A stretch of DNA of 64,000 nucleotides from Pigmentiphaga sp. H8 (GTDB lineage: Bacteria; Pseudomonadota; Gammaproteobacteria; Burkholderiales; Burkholderiaceae_B): the NCBI RefSeq assembly GCF_003854895.1, contig NZ_CP033966.1:1984001-2048000 (forward strand), given 5' to 3'. Numbering within the stretch: the stretch's first letter is position 1; each line of letters begins with the position of its first letter. This document shows positions 42,206 to 49,839 of the stretch, piece by piece. The notes beneath the pieces were generated by a model. That model saw only the letters and a program-made list of their open reading frames with translations, did no database searches and was not told the DNA's origin. Position numbers and translations under genes: made by a program.

Positions 42206-43204
42206 GTGCTCGTTCCCTTGGCGGTGTCGGAGCAGGCGCGGCGGGGGTATGGGGGCGAGGCCCGGGTGGTGGGTATGGGCGGGCCCACGATGGGGACGAG
42301 TTGGGCGGTCAGGCTGGTCGATGACGGCGGGGTGCCGCCGGATCTGGAAGAGCGGGTGCGGGCGACGCTGGATGGGATCGTCGGCCAGATGAGCAACTGG
42401 CGGGACGATACGGACCTGAGTCGTTTCAATGCCGCGCCGGCGGGTAGCTGGCACGCCTTGCCGGATGACTTGTTCGTGGTGCTGGAGCAGGCCCTGAGCG
42501 TGGCCCGCGAAAGCGGAGGTGCCTACGATCCGACCGTGGGGCCTTTGGTCGATCTTTGGGGGTTCGGGCCGCAAGGACCGTGCGCCCGGCCGTCGGCGGA
42601 CGAGGTCCAGGCCGTGCGCGGGCGGGTGGGCTGGGACCGGATCGAGCTGGACGTGGCGGGCCGCCGGGCGCGGCAGCCGGGCGGGGCCTATGTGGACCTG
42701 TCCGGCATCGCCAAGGGGTATGCGGTCGATGCCGTGGCCCGATGCCTGCGGCGCGCCGGCGTGGCCGGCTATCTGGTGGAGATAGGCGGCGAACTGGTCG
42801 GGCACGGCGTGAAGCCGGACGGCACGCCCTGGTGGGTCGAGCTGGATCGGGCCTGGGACACGGCGGGCGTATCGTCCGTGCCGCCCACGCTGGTGGCCCT
42901 GGAGGGCCTGGCGATCGCCACCTCGGGAGACTATCGGCGCCACGTCTCCGATGGCCAGGGCATGTACAGCCATACTCTGGACCCGCGCACGGGCGCGCCC
43001 ATCGGCAACGGCGTCGTCTCGGTCACGGTGCTGCACCCCGAGTGCATGGCGGCCGACGCGCTGGCGACGGCGCTGACGGTAATGGGGCCGGACGAGGGGC
43101 TGCGCTGGGCGTCGCGTCGCGGGTTGGCGGCGCAGTTCGTGCAGCGCACGGCCCAGGGATACCAGGAAACGATGACGCCCAATTTCGCGGCGATGATGGA
43201 ATGA
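42206..43204 (+). CDS. apbE: FAD:protein FMN transferase ApbE
   Basis: 332 residues. Family marks are GGPTMGTSWAVRL, FNAAPAGSW, YVDLSGIAKGYAVDAVA, VEIGGELVGHG, IATSGDY and the C-terminal SHTLDPRTGAPI with ADALATALTVMG. It transfers FMN from FAD to Thr in target proteins; the DUF2271 protein two genes upstream has the target motif. I place the start at GTG 42206, directly after GGGAGGGG; an ATG at 42053 would force translation of the repeat element. No signal peptide is visible from this start, which is odd for an enzyme acting on a periplasmic target. Its stop overlaps the next start (ATGA). Confidence 0.93.
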   Translation: MLVPLAVSEQARRGYGGEARVVGMGGPTMGTSWAVRLVDDGGVPPDLEERVRATLDGIVGQMSNWRDDTDLSRFNAAPAGSWHALPDDLFVVLEQALSVARESGGAYDPTVGPLVDLWGFGPQGPCARPSADEVQAVRGRVGWDRIELDVAGRRARQPGGAYVDLSGIAKGYAVDAVARCLRRAGVAGYLVEIGGELVGHGVKPDGTPWWVELDRAWDTAGVSSVPPTLVALEGLAIATSGDYRRHVSDGQGMYSHTLDPRTGAPIGNGVVSVTVLHPECMAADALATALTVMGPDEGLRWASRRGLAAQFVQRTAQGYQETMTPNFAAMME

Positions 43205-44814
43205 ACGACAAATCTCGCGCGGTATCCGCGCGCCCCGCGGGCGTGGCCGTGCTGGTGCTGCTGGTCGCGCTGGTCCTGGTGGCCGCCGCCGTGCTGCCGC
43301 TCTCGCCGACGGCATACCGGAAGGTGACGGGAGCGCTGGTGGTTGCCTGCTATCTGGCGTTCTGCCTGTGGGTAGCCTTGGCAAGGCGCGCCGAGGCGGC
43401 ACCGTCCGGCGGTGCGATCGCGGCCGATGCGCTGCTGGTGGCCTATGCCAGCCAGACCGGTTTTGCCGAGCAGATCGCGCGGCGCAGCGCGCAGGCGCTC
43501 CAGGCGGCGGGGCTGCCCGTGCACCTGGCCAGCCTGGCGGAGATGGGCGGTTCGGCCCTGCAGCGCTTTCGCAAGGCCTTGTTCGTGGTCAGCACCACGG
43601 GCGAGGGCGACGCCCCCGACAGCGTCGCCGGCTTCGCGCGCAAGACGCTGGCCGGCGACCTGGCCCTGACCGGCCTGAGCTACGGCGTGCTGGCCCTGGG
43701 CGACAGCAGCTACCAGCGCTATTGCGCCTTCGGCCAGTCGCTGGCGAACTGGCTGCACCGGCAGGGCGCCGAGCCCTTGTTCGATCCCGTGCTGGTGGAC
43801 GACGGCGACGAGGGGGCGCTGCGCCACTGGCAGCACTACCTGAACGTGTTGGGGGCGAGCGCGGAAATGGAAGACTGGGCGGCGCCCAGCTACCAGCCCT
43901 GGACGCTGGCCGAGCGCCGCCTGCTGAACGACGGCAGCCCCGGCGATCCCGCGTATCACCTGGCCCTGGTGGCGGCCACTCCGTCGCCAGGGGACTGGGA
44001 GGCCGGCGACATCGCCGAGATCGGACCGCGCAATGCCCCCGACGAGGTCGCGTCGCTGCTGGCGGCGCTGGGCCTGGACGGCGCCATGCAGGTGGACGGC
44101 ACGCAATCGCTGGGCGATGCGCTGGCGGCCCGGGTGCTGCCGCACGACCAGGCCGGGCGCGCCGCGCTGCGTGGCCTGCCGGTTCCGGCGTTGCTGGAGG
44201 CGTTGGCGCGCGTCCCTCATCGTGAATACTCGATCGCTTCGCTGCCGGCCGACGGCCGCCTGGAACTCCTGGTGCGGCAGATGCGTTATCCCGACGGCCG
44301 GCTGGGCCTGGGGTCGGGATGGCTGACCCGGCACGTCCGGCAGGGCGGACAGGTGGACGTACGGCTGCGGCGCAACAGCGGCTTCCATCCGCCCCCGCCC
44401 GAGCGGCCAATGATCCTGATCGGCAACGGTACCGGCATGGCGGGCCTGCGCGCGCACCTGAAGGCGCGCGCCGCGGCGGGCGCGCCTCGCAACTGGCTGC
44501 TGTTCGGGGAACGCACGCCCGAGCACGATTTCTTCCATCGCGGCGAGATCGAGGCCTGGCGCGAGCGGGGCGTGCTCGAACGGCTGGACCTGGCGTTCTC
44601 GCGCACGGCGGGCTGGCCGCGCTACGTGCAGGACTGCCTGCCCGCCGCGGCCGCCGACCTGCGGGCCTGGGTGGACGACGGCGCCGCGATCTACGTCTGC
44701 GGCAGCCTGCAGGGCATGGCGGCGGGGGTCGCCGCCGAACTCGAACGCATCCTGGGCCGCGACCGTCTGGACGAGCTGGCCGGACAGGGCCGTTATCGGC
44801 GCGACGTGTACTGA
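43201..44814 (+). CDS. Membrane-anchored CysJ-like NADPH flavoprotein reductase
   Basis: 537 residues. Two N-terminal helices (VAVLVLLVALVLVAAAVLP; VTGALVVACYLAFCLWVAL) anchor a flavodoxin domain (VAYASQTGFAEQIARRS, STTGEGDAPD, LALGDSSYQRYCAFG), then an FAD/NADPH reductase module with REYSIAS, GNGTGMAGLRAHLKAR, CGSLQGMAAGV and the C-terminal YRRDVY typical of CysJ and P450 reductases. It should bring NADPH electrons to the membrane for the PepSY and DUF2271 partners. No cysI (sulfite reductase heme subunit) is nearby, arguing against a sulfite role. Confidence 0.92.
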   Translation: MNDKSRAVSARPAGVAVLVLLVALVLVAAAVLPLSPTAYRKVTGALVVACYLAFCLWVALARRAEAAPSGGAIAADALLVAYASQTGFAEQIARRSAQALQAAGLPVHLASLAEMGGSALQRFRKALFVVSTTGEGDAPDSVAGFARKTLAGDLALTGLSYGVLALGDSSYQRYCAFGQSLANWLHRQGAEPLFDPVLVDDGDEGALRHWQHYLNVLGASAEMEDWAAPSYQPWTLAERRLLNDGSPGDPAYHLALVAATPSPGDWEAGDIAEIGPRNAPDEVASLLAALGLDGAMQVDGTQSLGDALAARVLPHDQAGRAALRGLPVPALLEALARVPHREYSIASLPADGRLELLVRQMRYPDGRLGLGSGWLTRHVRQGGQVDVRLRRNSGFHPPPPERPMILIGNGTGMAGLRAHLKARAAAGAPRNWLLFGERTPEHDFFHRGEIEAWRERGVLERLDLAFSRTAGWPRYVQDCLPAAAADLRAWVDDGAAIYVCGSLQGMAAGVAAELERILGRDRLDELAGQGRYRRDVY

Positions 44815-46230
44815 TCAGGCGGCATCGCCGCTGCGCCGGTGCCCGCTGACCTCGGCGCCCGCGTCGCGCCGCAGCCGCACGAAGCTCAGCAGGCTGCTCA
44901 GGGCCAGCAGGCCCACGACCAGGAAGGTGATGCGGAAATCCGTGACGTCGTAGGTCGCGCCGCCAGTGCCGCGCGCGGCGGCTGTCAGGTGCAGCACCAC
45001 GGCCCCGACCGCGATACCCAGGCCCATGGACATCTGCTGGGTGGTGCTGAACAGGGTATTGGCGCTGCTCATCTGCGGGTGAGGAACTTCGGCGAAGGCC
45101 ATGGAGGTCAGGCCGGTGAACTGCATCGAGCGGGTCAGGCCGCACACCAGCATGATCGCCACGACCAGCGGTATGGGCGTGTCGGGAGACAGCACGGCGC
45201 ACAGCGCGATGGATGCGCCTGCCAGCGCGCCGTTGAAGACCAGCACGTTGCGGAATCCGAAGCGGCGCAGCGCCTGCGTCGTGCCCAGCTTCATGCCCAG
45301 GTTGCCCAGCATGCTGGCCAGGTACAGCATCCCGGCCTCGAAGGCGTTCAGGCCGAAACCCACCTGGAACAGCAGCGGCAGCAGAAAGGGCATGGCGCTG
45401 ATCGCCGTGCGGGCGATCGTGCCGCCGATCATGACGGTGCGGAACGACGGCACGGCCATGATCGTGGGATCGATCAGCGGATGAGAATGGCGGCGCAGGT
45501 GCGCGGCCAGCGCCACGCCCAGCGCGATGCTGGCGGCGACGAGCAGGGCGCCCAGCTGCCACCGTCCGCCGTAGCCCAGCAGTTCGACCCCGACCATCAG
45601 GAAACTGAGCGCCAGGCCGCTCAGGACGAAGCCCGCCACGTCCAGCGGCCGCCGCGGCTGCGGGGCGGATTCGGGAATGTAGGCGCGGATCAGGAAGATG
45701 CCGGCCACGCCCAGGGGTACGTTCAAGAGGAAGATCCACTGCCAGCTCAGGTAGGTGGCCAGGAAGCCACCCAGCGGCGGACCGATCACCGGCGCGATCA
45801 GGCCCGGCCAGACGATGAAGGCCATGGCCCGGACCAGGTCCTCCTTGCCGGTGTTGCGCAGCACCGCCAACCGCCCCACCGGCACCATCATCGCGCCCGC
45901 CATGCCCTGGAACACCCGGGCGGCGGTGAACTGCGCGACGCTGGTGCTGAGCGCGCACAGGATGGAGGCCAGCGTGAAGGCGGCGACCGCCCAGGCGAAG
46001 ACGCGGCGGGTGCCGAGCCGGTCCGCGACCCAGCCGCTGATGGGGATGAACACGGCCAGGGTCACCAGGTAGGACGTCATGCCTATGCTGAGGTTGACCG
46101 GGTTGGTGCCGAAGGTGGCGGCCATCTGCGGCAGCGCGGTCGCGATCACCGTCCCGTCCAGCGTTTCCATGAAGAAGGCGGCGGCGACGATGAGCCAGAT
46201 GACGTGGGGTTTGGCGGTGGAGGCGGTCAT
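44815..46230 (-). CDS. DHA2-family MFS transporter
   Basis: 471 residues, about fourteen helices. ETLDGTVIATALPQMAATFG, SGWVADRLGTRRVFAWAV and APVIGPPLGGFLATYLSWQW are typical DHA2 motifs A to C. Convergent with the flavoreductase gene, which ends immediately beside it. ATG 46230 is taken as start; ATG 46242 would add four residues. Substrate unknown. Confidence 0.9.
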   Translation of the reverse strand: MTASTAKPHVIWLIVAAAFFMETLDGTVIATALPQMAATFGTNPVNLSIGMTSYLVTLAVFIPISGWVADRLGTRRVFAWAVAAFTLASILCALSTSVAQFTAARVFQGMAGAMMVPVGRLAVLRNTGKEDLVRAMAFIVWPGLIAPVIGPPLGGFLATYLSWQWIFLLNVPLGVAGIFLIRAYIPESAPQPRRPLDVAGFVLSGLALSFLMVGVELLGYGGRWQLGALLVAASIALGVALAAHLRRHSHPLIDPTIMAVPSFRTVMIGGTIARTAISAMPFLLPLLFQVGFGLNAFEAGMLYLASMLGNLGMKLGTTQALRRFGFRNVLVFNGALAGASIALCAVLSPDTPIPLVVAIMLVCGLTRSMQFTGLTSMAFAEVPHPQMSSANTLFSTTQQMSMGLGIAVGAVVLHLTAAARGTGGATYDVTDFRITFLVVGLLALSSLLSFVRLRRDAGAEVSGHRRSGDAA

Positions 46231-46370
46231 GGGGCGGCGCATGGGGTGAGGCCGAGTCGGGCCCGGGCAGTATATGCCGCGCGCCTCGATATTGGCCGGG
46301 ACCGCATGGCAGGCTGTCCAAATAACCTAGAATCATAAAAACATCGAATCAGGAACGCCCGCGTACGAGC

Positions 46371-47561
46371 ATGAATGCATTGACCGAGAAGGATGTGCGC
46401 CGCAATGCGCTGGTGCTCAGTTGTGCGCAGTCGCTGGGCGGGGCCAACCCCGCCATCGTCATTTCGCTGGGCGGGCTGGTGGGGCAGATGCTGGCCACCG
46501 ACAAGTCGCTGGCGACGCTGCCCGTGAGCCTCTACAACCTCGGCCTGGCGCTGGGGACGATCCCGGCGGCCATGCTGATGCGCAGGCTGGGGCGCCGTGC
46601 CGCCTACATGCTGGGCGCGGTGATCGGCGGCGTGGCCGGGTTGCTGGCGGCCTACAGCATCACCACCGGCATGTTCGCGCTGTTCTGCGTCGCCACCGCC
46701 ATCGCCGGCACCTACGGGTCGTGCGTGCAGAGCTATCGCTTCGGGGCGACCGACGGGGCCGACGCCAATTTCAAGGCGCGGGCGATTTCCTGGGTCATGG
46801 TGGGCGGGCTGGTGGGCGCGGTCATCGGGCCCCAGACCGTGATCTGGACGCGCGATGCGATCGGCGGCATTCCCTTCGCCGGCAGCTTCCTCGGGCAGGC
46901 CGTGCTGGCGCTGGCGGCGCTGCCGGTGCTGCTCCTGCTGCGCGGATCGGTGCGTCCCGCGGCCGAGCAGGGCGGTGGGCGGCCGCTGCGCGAGATCGCG
47001 TTCTCGAGCCGCTTCGTGGTGGCGGTGGTCGCCGGCATCGTCTCGTACGGGATGATGAGTTTCGTCATGACGGCGGCGCCCATCGCGATGGTGGCGTGCG
47101 GCCACACGGTGGGCGAGGCCGCGCTGGGCATCCAGTGGCACGTGCTGGCGATGTATGGGCCGAGCTTCGTCACCGGCAGGCTGATCACGCGCTTCGGCAA
47201 GGAGTGGGTGACGATGGCCGGCTTGCTGCTCATGGCGGTGTCCGGCGCGGTCGCGCTGCATGGCCTGAGCGTGGGGCACTTCTGGCTGTCGCTGGTGTTC
47301 CTGGGCGTGGGCTGGAACTTCGGTTTCATCGGCGCCACCGCCATGGTCACCGACTGCTACCGGCCCGAAGAGCGCACCAAGGTGCAGGCCCTGAACGACT
47401 TCCTGGTGTTCGGCTCGGTGGCCATCGCGTCGTTCTCGTCGGGCCGGCTGCTCAACGCCTCGGGATGGGAAACCATCAATTGGCTGCTGTATCCGGCCGT
47501 GGCGATCGTGCTGATACCCCTGCTATGGCAGGCGGGCCGCACGCGTCGCGCGGCCGCCTGA
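46371..47561 (+). CDS. MFS transporter
   Basis: 396 residues, twelve helices. The start (VLSCAQSLGGANPAIVISLG) and the loop MLMRRLGRRAAYMLGAVIGG fit a small MFS subgroup common in Burkholderiales. A TAGAAT -10-like hexamer lies about 40 bp upstream. Divergent from the DHA2 transporter. Substrate not recognisable. Confidence 0.88.
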   Translation: MNALTEKDVRRNALVLSCAQSLGGANPAIVISLGGLVGQMLATDKSLATLPVSLYNLGLALGTIPAAMLMRRLGRRAAYMLGAVIGGVAGLLAAYSITTGMFALFCVATAIAGTYGSCVQSYRFGATDGADANFKARAISWVMVGGLVGAVIGPQTVIWTRDAIGGIPFAGSFLGQAVLALAALPVLLLLRGSVRPAAEQGGGRPLREIAFSSRFVVAVVAGIVSYGMMSFVMTAAPIAMVACGHTVGEAALGIQWHVLAMYGPSFVTGRLITRFGKEWVTMAGLLLMAVSGAVALHGLSVGHFWLSLVFLGVGWNFGFIGATAMVTDCYRPEERTKVQALNDFLVFGSVAIASFSSGRLLNASGWETINWLLYPAVAIVLIPLLWQAGRTRRAAA

Positions 47562-47582
47562 CACCGGCGTTCCGTCCCGGAT

Positions 47583-47981
47583 TCAATTAGGGCGGCCGAA
47601 CAGTTCGGCCCGCCCGAACATGTTCGCGGTTTCCCGCGCCGACGGCGAGCCCAGGTCGGGATTGGCGCCACCGTCCAGCAGCGCCCGCACCACTTCTTCT
47701 TCTCCCTTGAACACGGCCCCCGCCAGCGGGCTCTGTCCCCGGTCGTTGACGCGGTTGGGATCGCCGCCGTGTTCCAGCAGTGCCCGGACCGTGGCGGCAT
47801 GGCCGTGGTAGGCGGCCAGCATGATGAGGCTGTCTCCCTTCTGGTTGGTCAGGTCCGCCGGCGCGCCGGCCGCGAGGTAGGCGGCCAGCGTTTCCGTTTC
47901 GCCCTCGCGGGCGAGATCGAACAGCTTGCTGGCCAGGGCCAGCACGGCATCGTTGGGCTGGTAGGAATCGCTAGAGCTCAT
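47583..47981 (-). CDS. Ankyrin-repeat protein
   Basis: 132 residues with two to three ankyrin repeats: GDSLIMLAAYHGHAATVRALLEH-type units spanning about residues 52-115 (NQKGDSLIMLAAYHGH, NDRGQSPLAGAVFKGEEEVV). Small ankyrin proteins of this type are often encoded beside catalases or other redox genes; none is adjacent here. AAGAGAAACACC precedes ATG 47981. Cytoplasmic; function unknown. Confidence 0.87.
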   Translation of the reverse strand: MSSSDSYQPNDAVLALASKLFDLAREGETETLAAYLAAGAPADLTNQKGDSLIMLAAYHGHAATVRALLEHGGDPNRVNDRGQSPLAGAVFKGEEEVVRALLDGGANPDLGSPSARETANMFGRAELFGRPN

Positions 47982-48297
47982 GGTGTTTCTCTTTTGGTGA
48001 TCAAAGGCTTCCACGCGGCGCGCGGGAAGAATGTCGTTACAAACCCGGCGCAACGCCGGGCATACGCGGCGCACCATGGCATGCATATTGCCCTTGTCTC
48101 CGGCAAGGGGTGCCCATCCCGGGAGGGACGCCGCATCGGACGTGTACATCTTACTCACAGCGGTAATTTTTATCGGCGAGGATGGACATTATCCGGCGCG
48201 GCACCCGCCCGCCGCACGAGGAAGATCCCTGCGCATGTGAAGTCCCGACCCAATCATCAGCTGCCCCTGGGGAAGCGTCTTTTGCCGGAGAAACATC
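47982..48297. other. 316-bp intergenic region between the ankyrin gene and glgA
   Basis: Divergent promoters are expected here. I see a 7-bp GC stem with a three-base loop at 48044-48060 (CCCGGCG-CAA-CGCCGGG) and a GGAG ribosome site at 48286-48289 for glgA. I see no convincing coding sequence; short open stretches lack composition and start signals. No regulator site could be identified with confidence. Confidence 0.6.
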
Positions 48298-49839
48298 TTG
48301 CTGCCGAGAGTCATGCTAGTAACGTCGGAGGCCCTGCCGCTCGCCAAGACCGGAGGCCTGGGCGATGCGGTGAGCGGCCTGGCGCGGGCCCTGCGCGACG
48401 CGCACGTCGACGCGACCATCTTCATGCCCGCCTATGAAAGCGCGCTGCATGCCGCCATCGACCTGGAGAAAGTGGCCGATCTGCCCGGGCTGATCGGCGG
48501 CGATGCCGAGGTCTGGGCGGGGTGGGTGGCCGATACCGAGATACCGGTGCTGCTGCTGCGCAACGACGCCCTGTACGTGCGTGCCGGCAATCCCTACCTG
48601 GATGCGGACGGAAAGGAATATCCCGACAATGGAATCCGCTTTGCCGCGCTGGCCCAGGCGGCACAGAAGATTTCGGTGGGTGAGACGCCGATCCGGGTGC
48701 CGCACGTGGTGCATGCCCACGACTGGCACGCGGCGCTTACGCCGCTGTATCTGCACGCCGCCGGCATCAAGCGGCCGAAGACGGTGCTGACCATCCACAA
48801 CCTCGCGTTCCAGGGCAACTTCCCGCTGCACCTGGCCGAGCAACTCGGTATTCCGCCCGCTTATCGCGGCAGCGACGGCGTGGAATTCTGGGGCAACCTG
48901 AACTTCATGAAGGCGGGGCTGCGCTACGCCGACAAGATCACGACGGTCAGCGCCACCTACGCGCGCGAGATCCTGACGCCGGCGTTCGGCCACGGACTGG
49001 AGGGCGTGCTGGGTTTGCGCGCCCATGAACTGCATGCCATCCCCAACGGCATCGACACCGAGGTCTGGGACCCGGGTTGTGATCCCTACCTGCCCGAGCA
49101 TTTCTCCGCCCTGGACATGCGCGGCAAGATCCGCAACAAGCTGGAAATGCAGCGCGCGTTCGGCCTGCCCACCGATCCGGAGGCGCCGCTGCTCGCCATG
49201 GGCAGCCGCCTGACCTCGCAGAAAATGGCGGATCTGGCGATCAAGGTGTTCCCCCTGCTGCTGGCGGCGCATCCACGCCTGCAGATCGCCGTGCTCGGCT
49301 GCGGCGAACGCGCGCTGGAAGCGGCATTGCAAGACCTGGCCTCGCACCATCCCCGCAACCTGGGCGTGCACATCGGCTACGACGAACGGCGCGGCCACCT
49401 GCTGCATGCCGGCGCGGACATGCTGCTGCACGGCAGCCGCTTCGAGCCTTTCGGCCTGACCCCGCTTTATTCCATGCTGTACGGAACCGTGCCCATCGCG
49501 TCCCGCGTCGGCGGACTGGCCGACAGCATTACCGGCCTGTCGCCGGAGCCAGATGCCGAGGTCGGTTCGGCCACCGGCATCCTGTTCGACGGCGACAGGC
49601 CCGCCGACATGCTGGCGGCCGTCGAACGCGCGCTGGAGACGTTCGCCCAGCCCCAGCGGTGGTCGGCCCTGCAGAAGAACGGGATGACCCGTCATTTCGG
49701 CTGGGAAGCCTCCGCCGCCCAATATGTGGAGCTGTACCGCATGCTCGCGCCGGTTGCTCCCGTGGGCGCGCCCATGGTTGCCCGCCGTCCGGCAGCGGCC
49801 GGCGTTCCGGTCGAGGCCAGCATACGGAAACGGGCCTGA
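48298..49839 (+). CDS. glgA: Glycogen synthase (GT5)
   Basis: 513 residues. LVTSEALPLAKTGGLGD at the N-terminus holds the ADP-glucose-binding KTGG (residues 17-20). HAHDWHAAL, TIHNLAFQG and the C-terminal GSRFEPFGLTPLYSM with the catalytic Glu are typical. It elongates alpha-1,4-glucan from ADP-glucose. Translation starts at TTG 48298, supported by GGAG eight bases upstream and by family alignment; ATG 48313 would clip the first strand. No glgC is in the window. First gene of the glucan operon; its stop overlaps the glgE start (TGATG). Confidence 0.95.
   Translation: MLPRVMLVTSEALPLAKTGGLGDAVSGLARALRDAHVDATIFMPAYESALHAAIDLEKVADLPGLIGGDAEVWAGWVADTEIPVLLLRNDALYVRAGNPYLDADGKEYPDNGIRFAALAQAAQKISVGETPIRVPHVVHAHDWHAALTPLYLHAAGIKRPKTVLTIHNLAFQGNFPLHLAEQLGIPPAYRGSDGVEFWGNLNFMKAGLRYADKITTVSATYAREILTPAFGHGLEGVLGLRAHELHAIPNGIDTEVWDPGCDPYLPEHFSALDMRGKIRNKLEMQRAFGLPTDPEAPLLAMGSRLTSQKMADLAIKVFPLLLAAHPRLQIAVLGCGERALEAALQDLASHHPRNLGVHIGYDERRGHLLHAGADMLLHGSRFEPFGLTPLYSMLYGTVPIASRVGGLADSITGLSPEPDAEVGSATGILFDGDRPADMLAAVERALETFAQPQRWSALQKNGMTRHFGWEASAAQYVELYRMLAPVAPVGAPMVARRPAAAGVPVEASIRKRA

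Noticed and set aside
43201..44814. Sulfite reductase flavoprotein CysJ
   Set aside because: The domains are CysJ-like, but the membrane anchor, the Fur box, the ApbE/DUF2271 neighbours and the lack of cysI argue for a different electron acceptor.
48031..48240. Small open frame between the ankyrin gene and glgA
   Set aside because: It has no ribosome site and no recognisable protein features, and it overlaps the expected promoter region.
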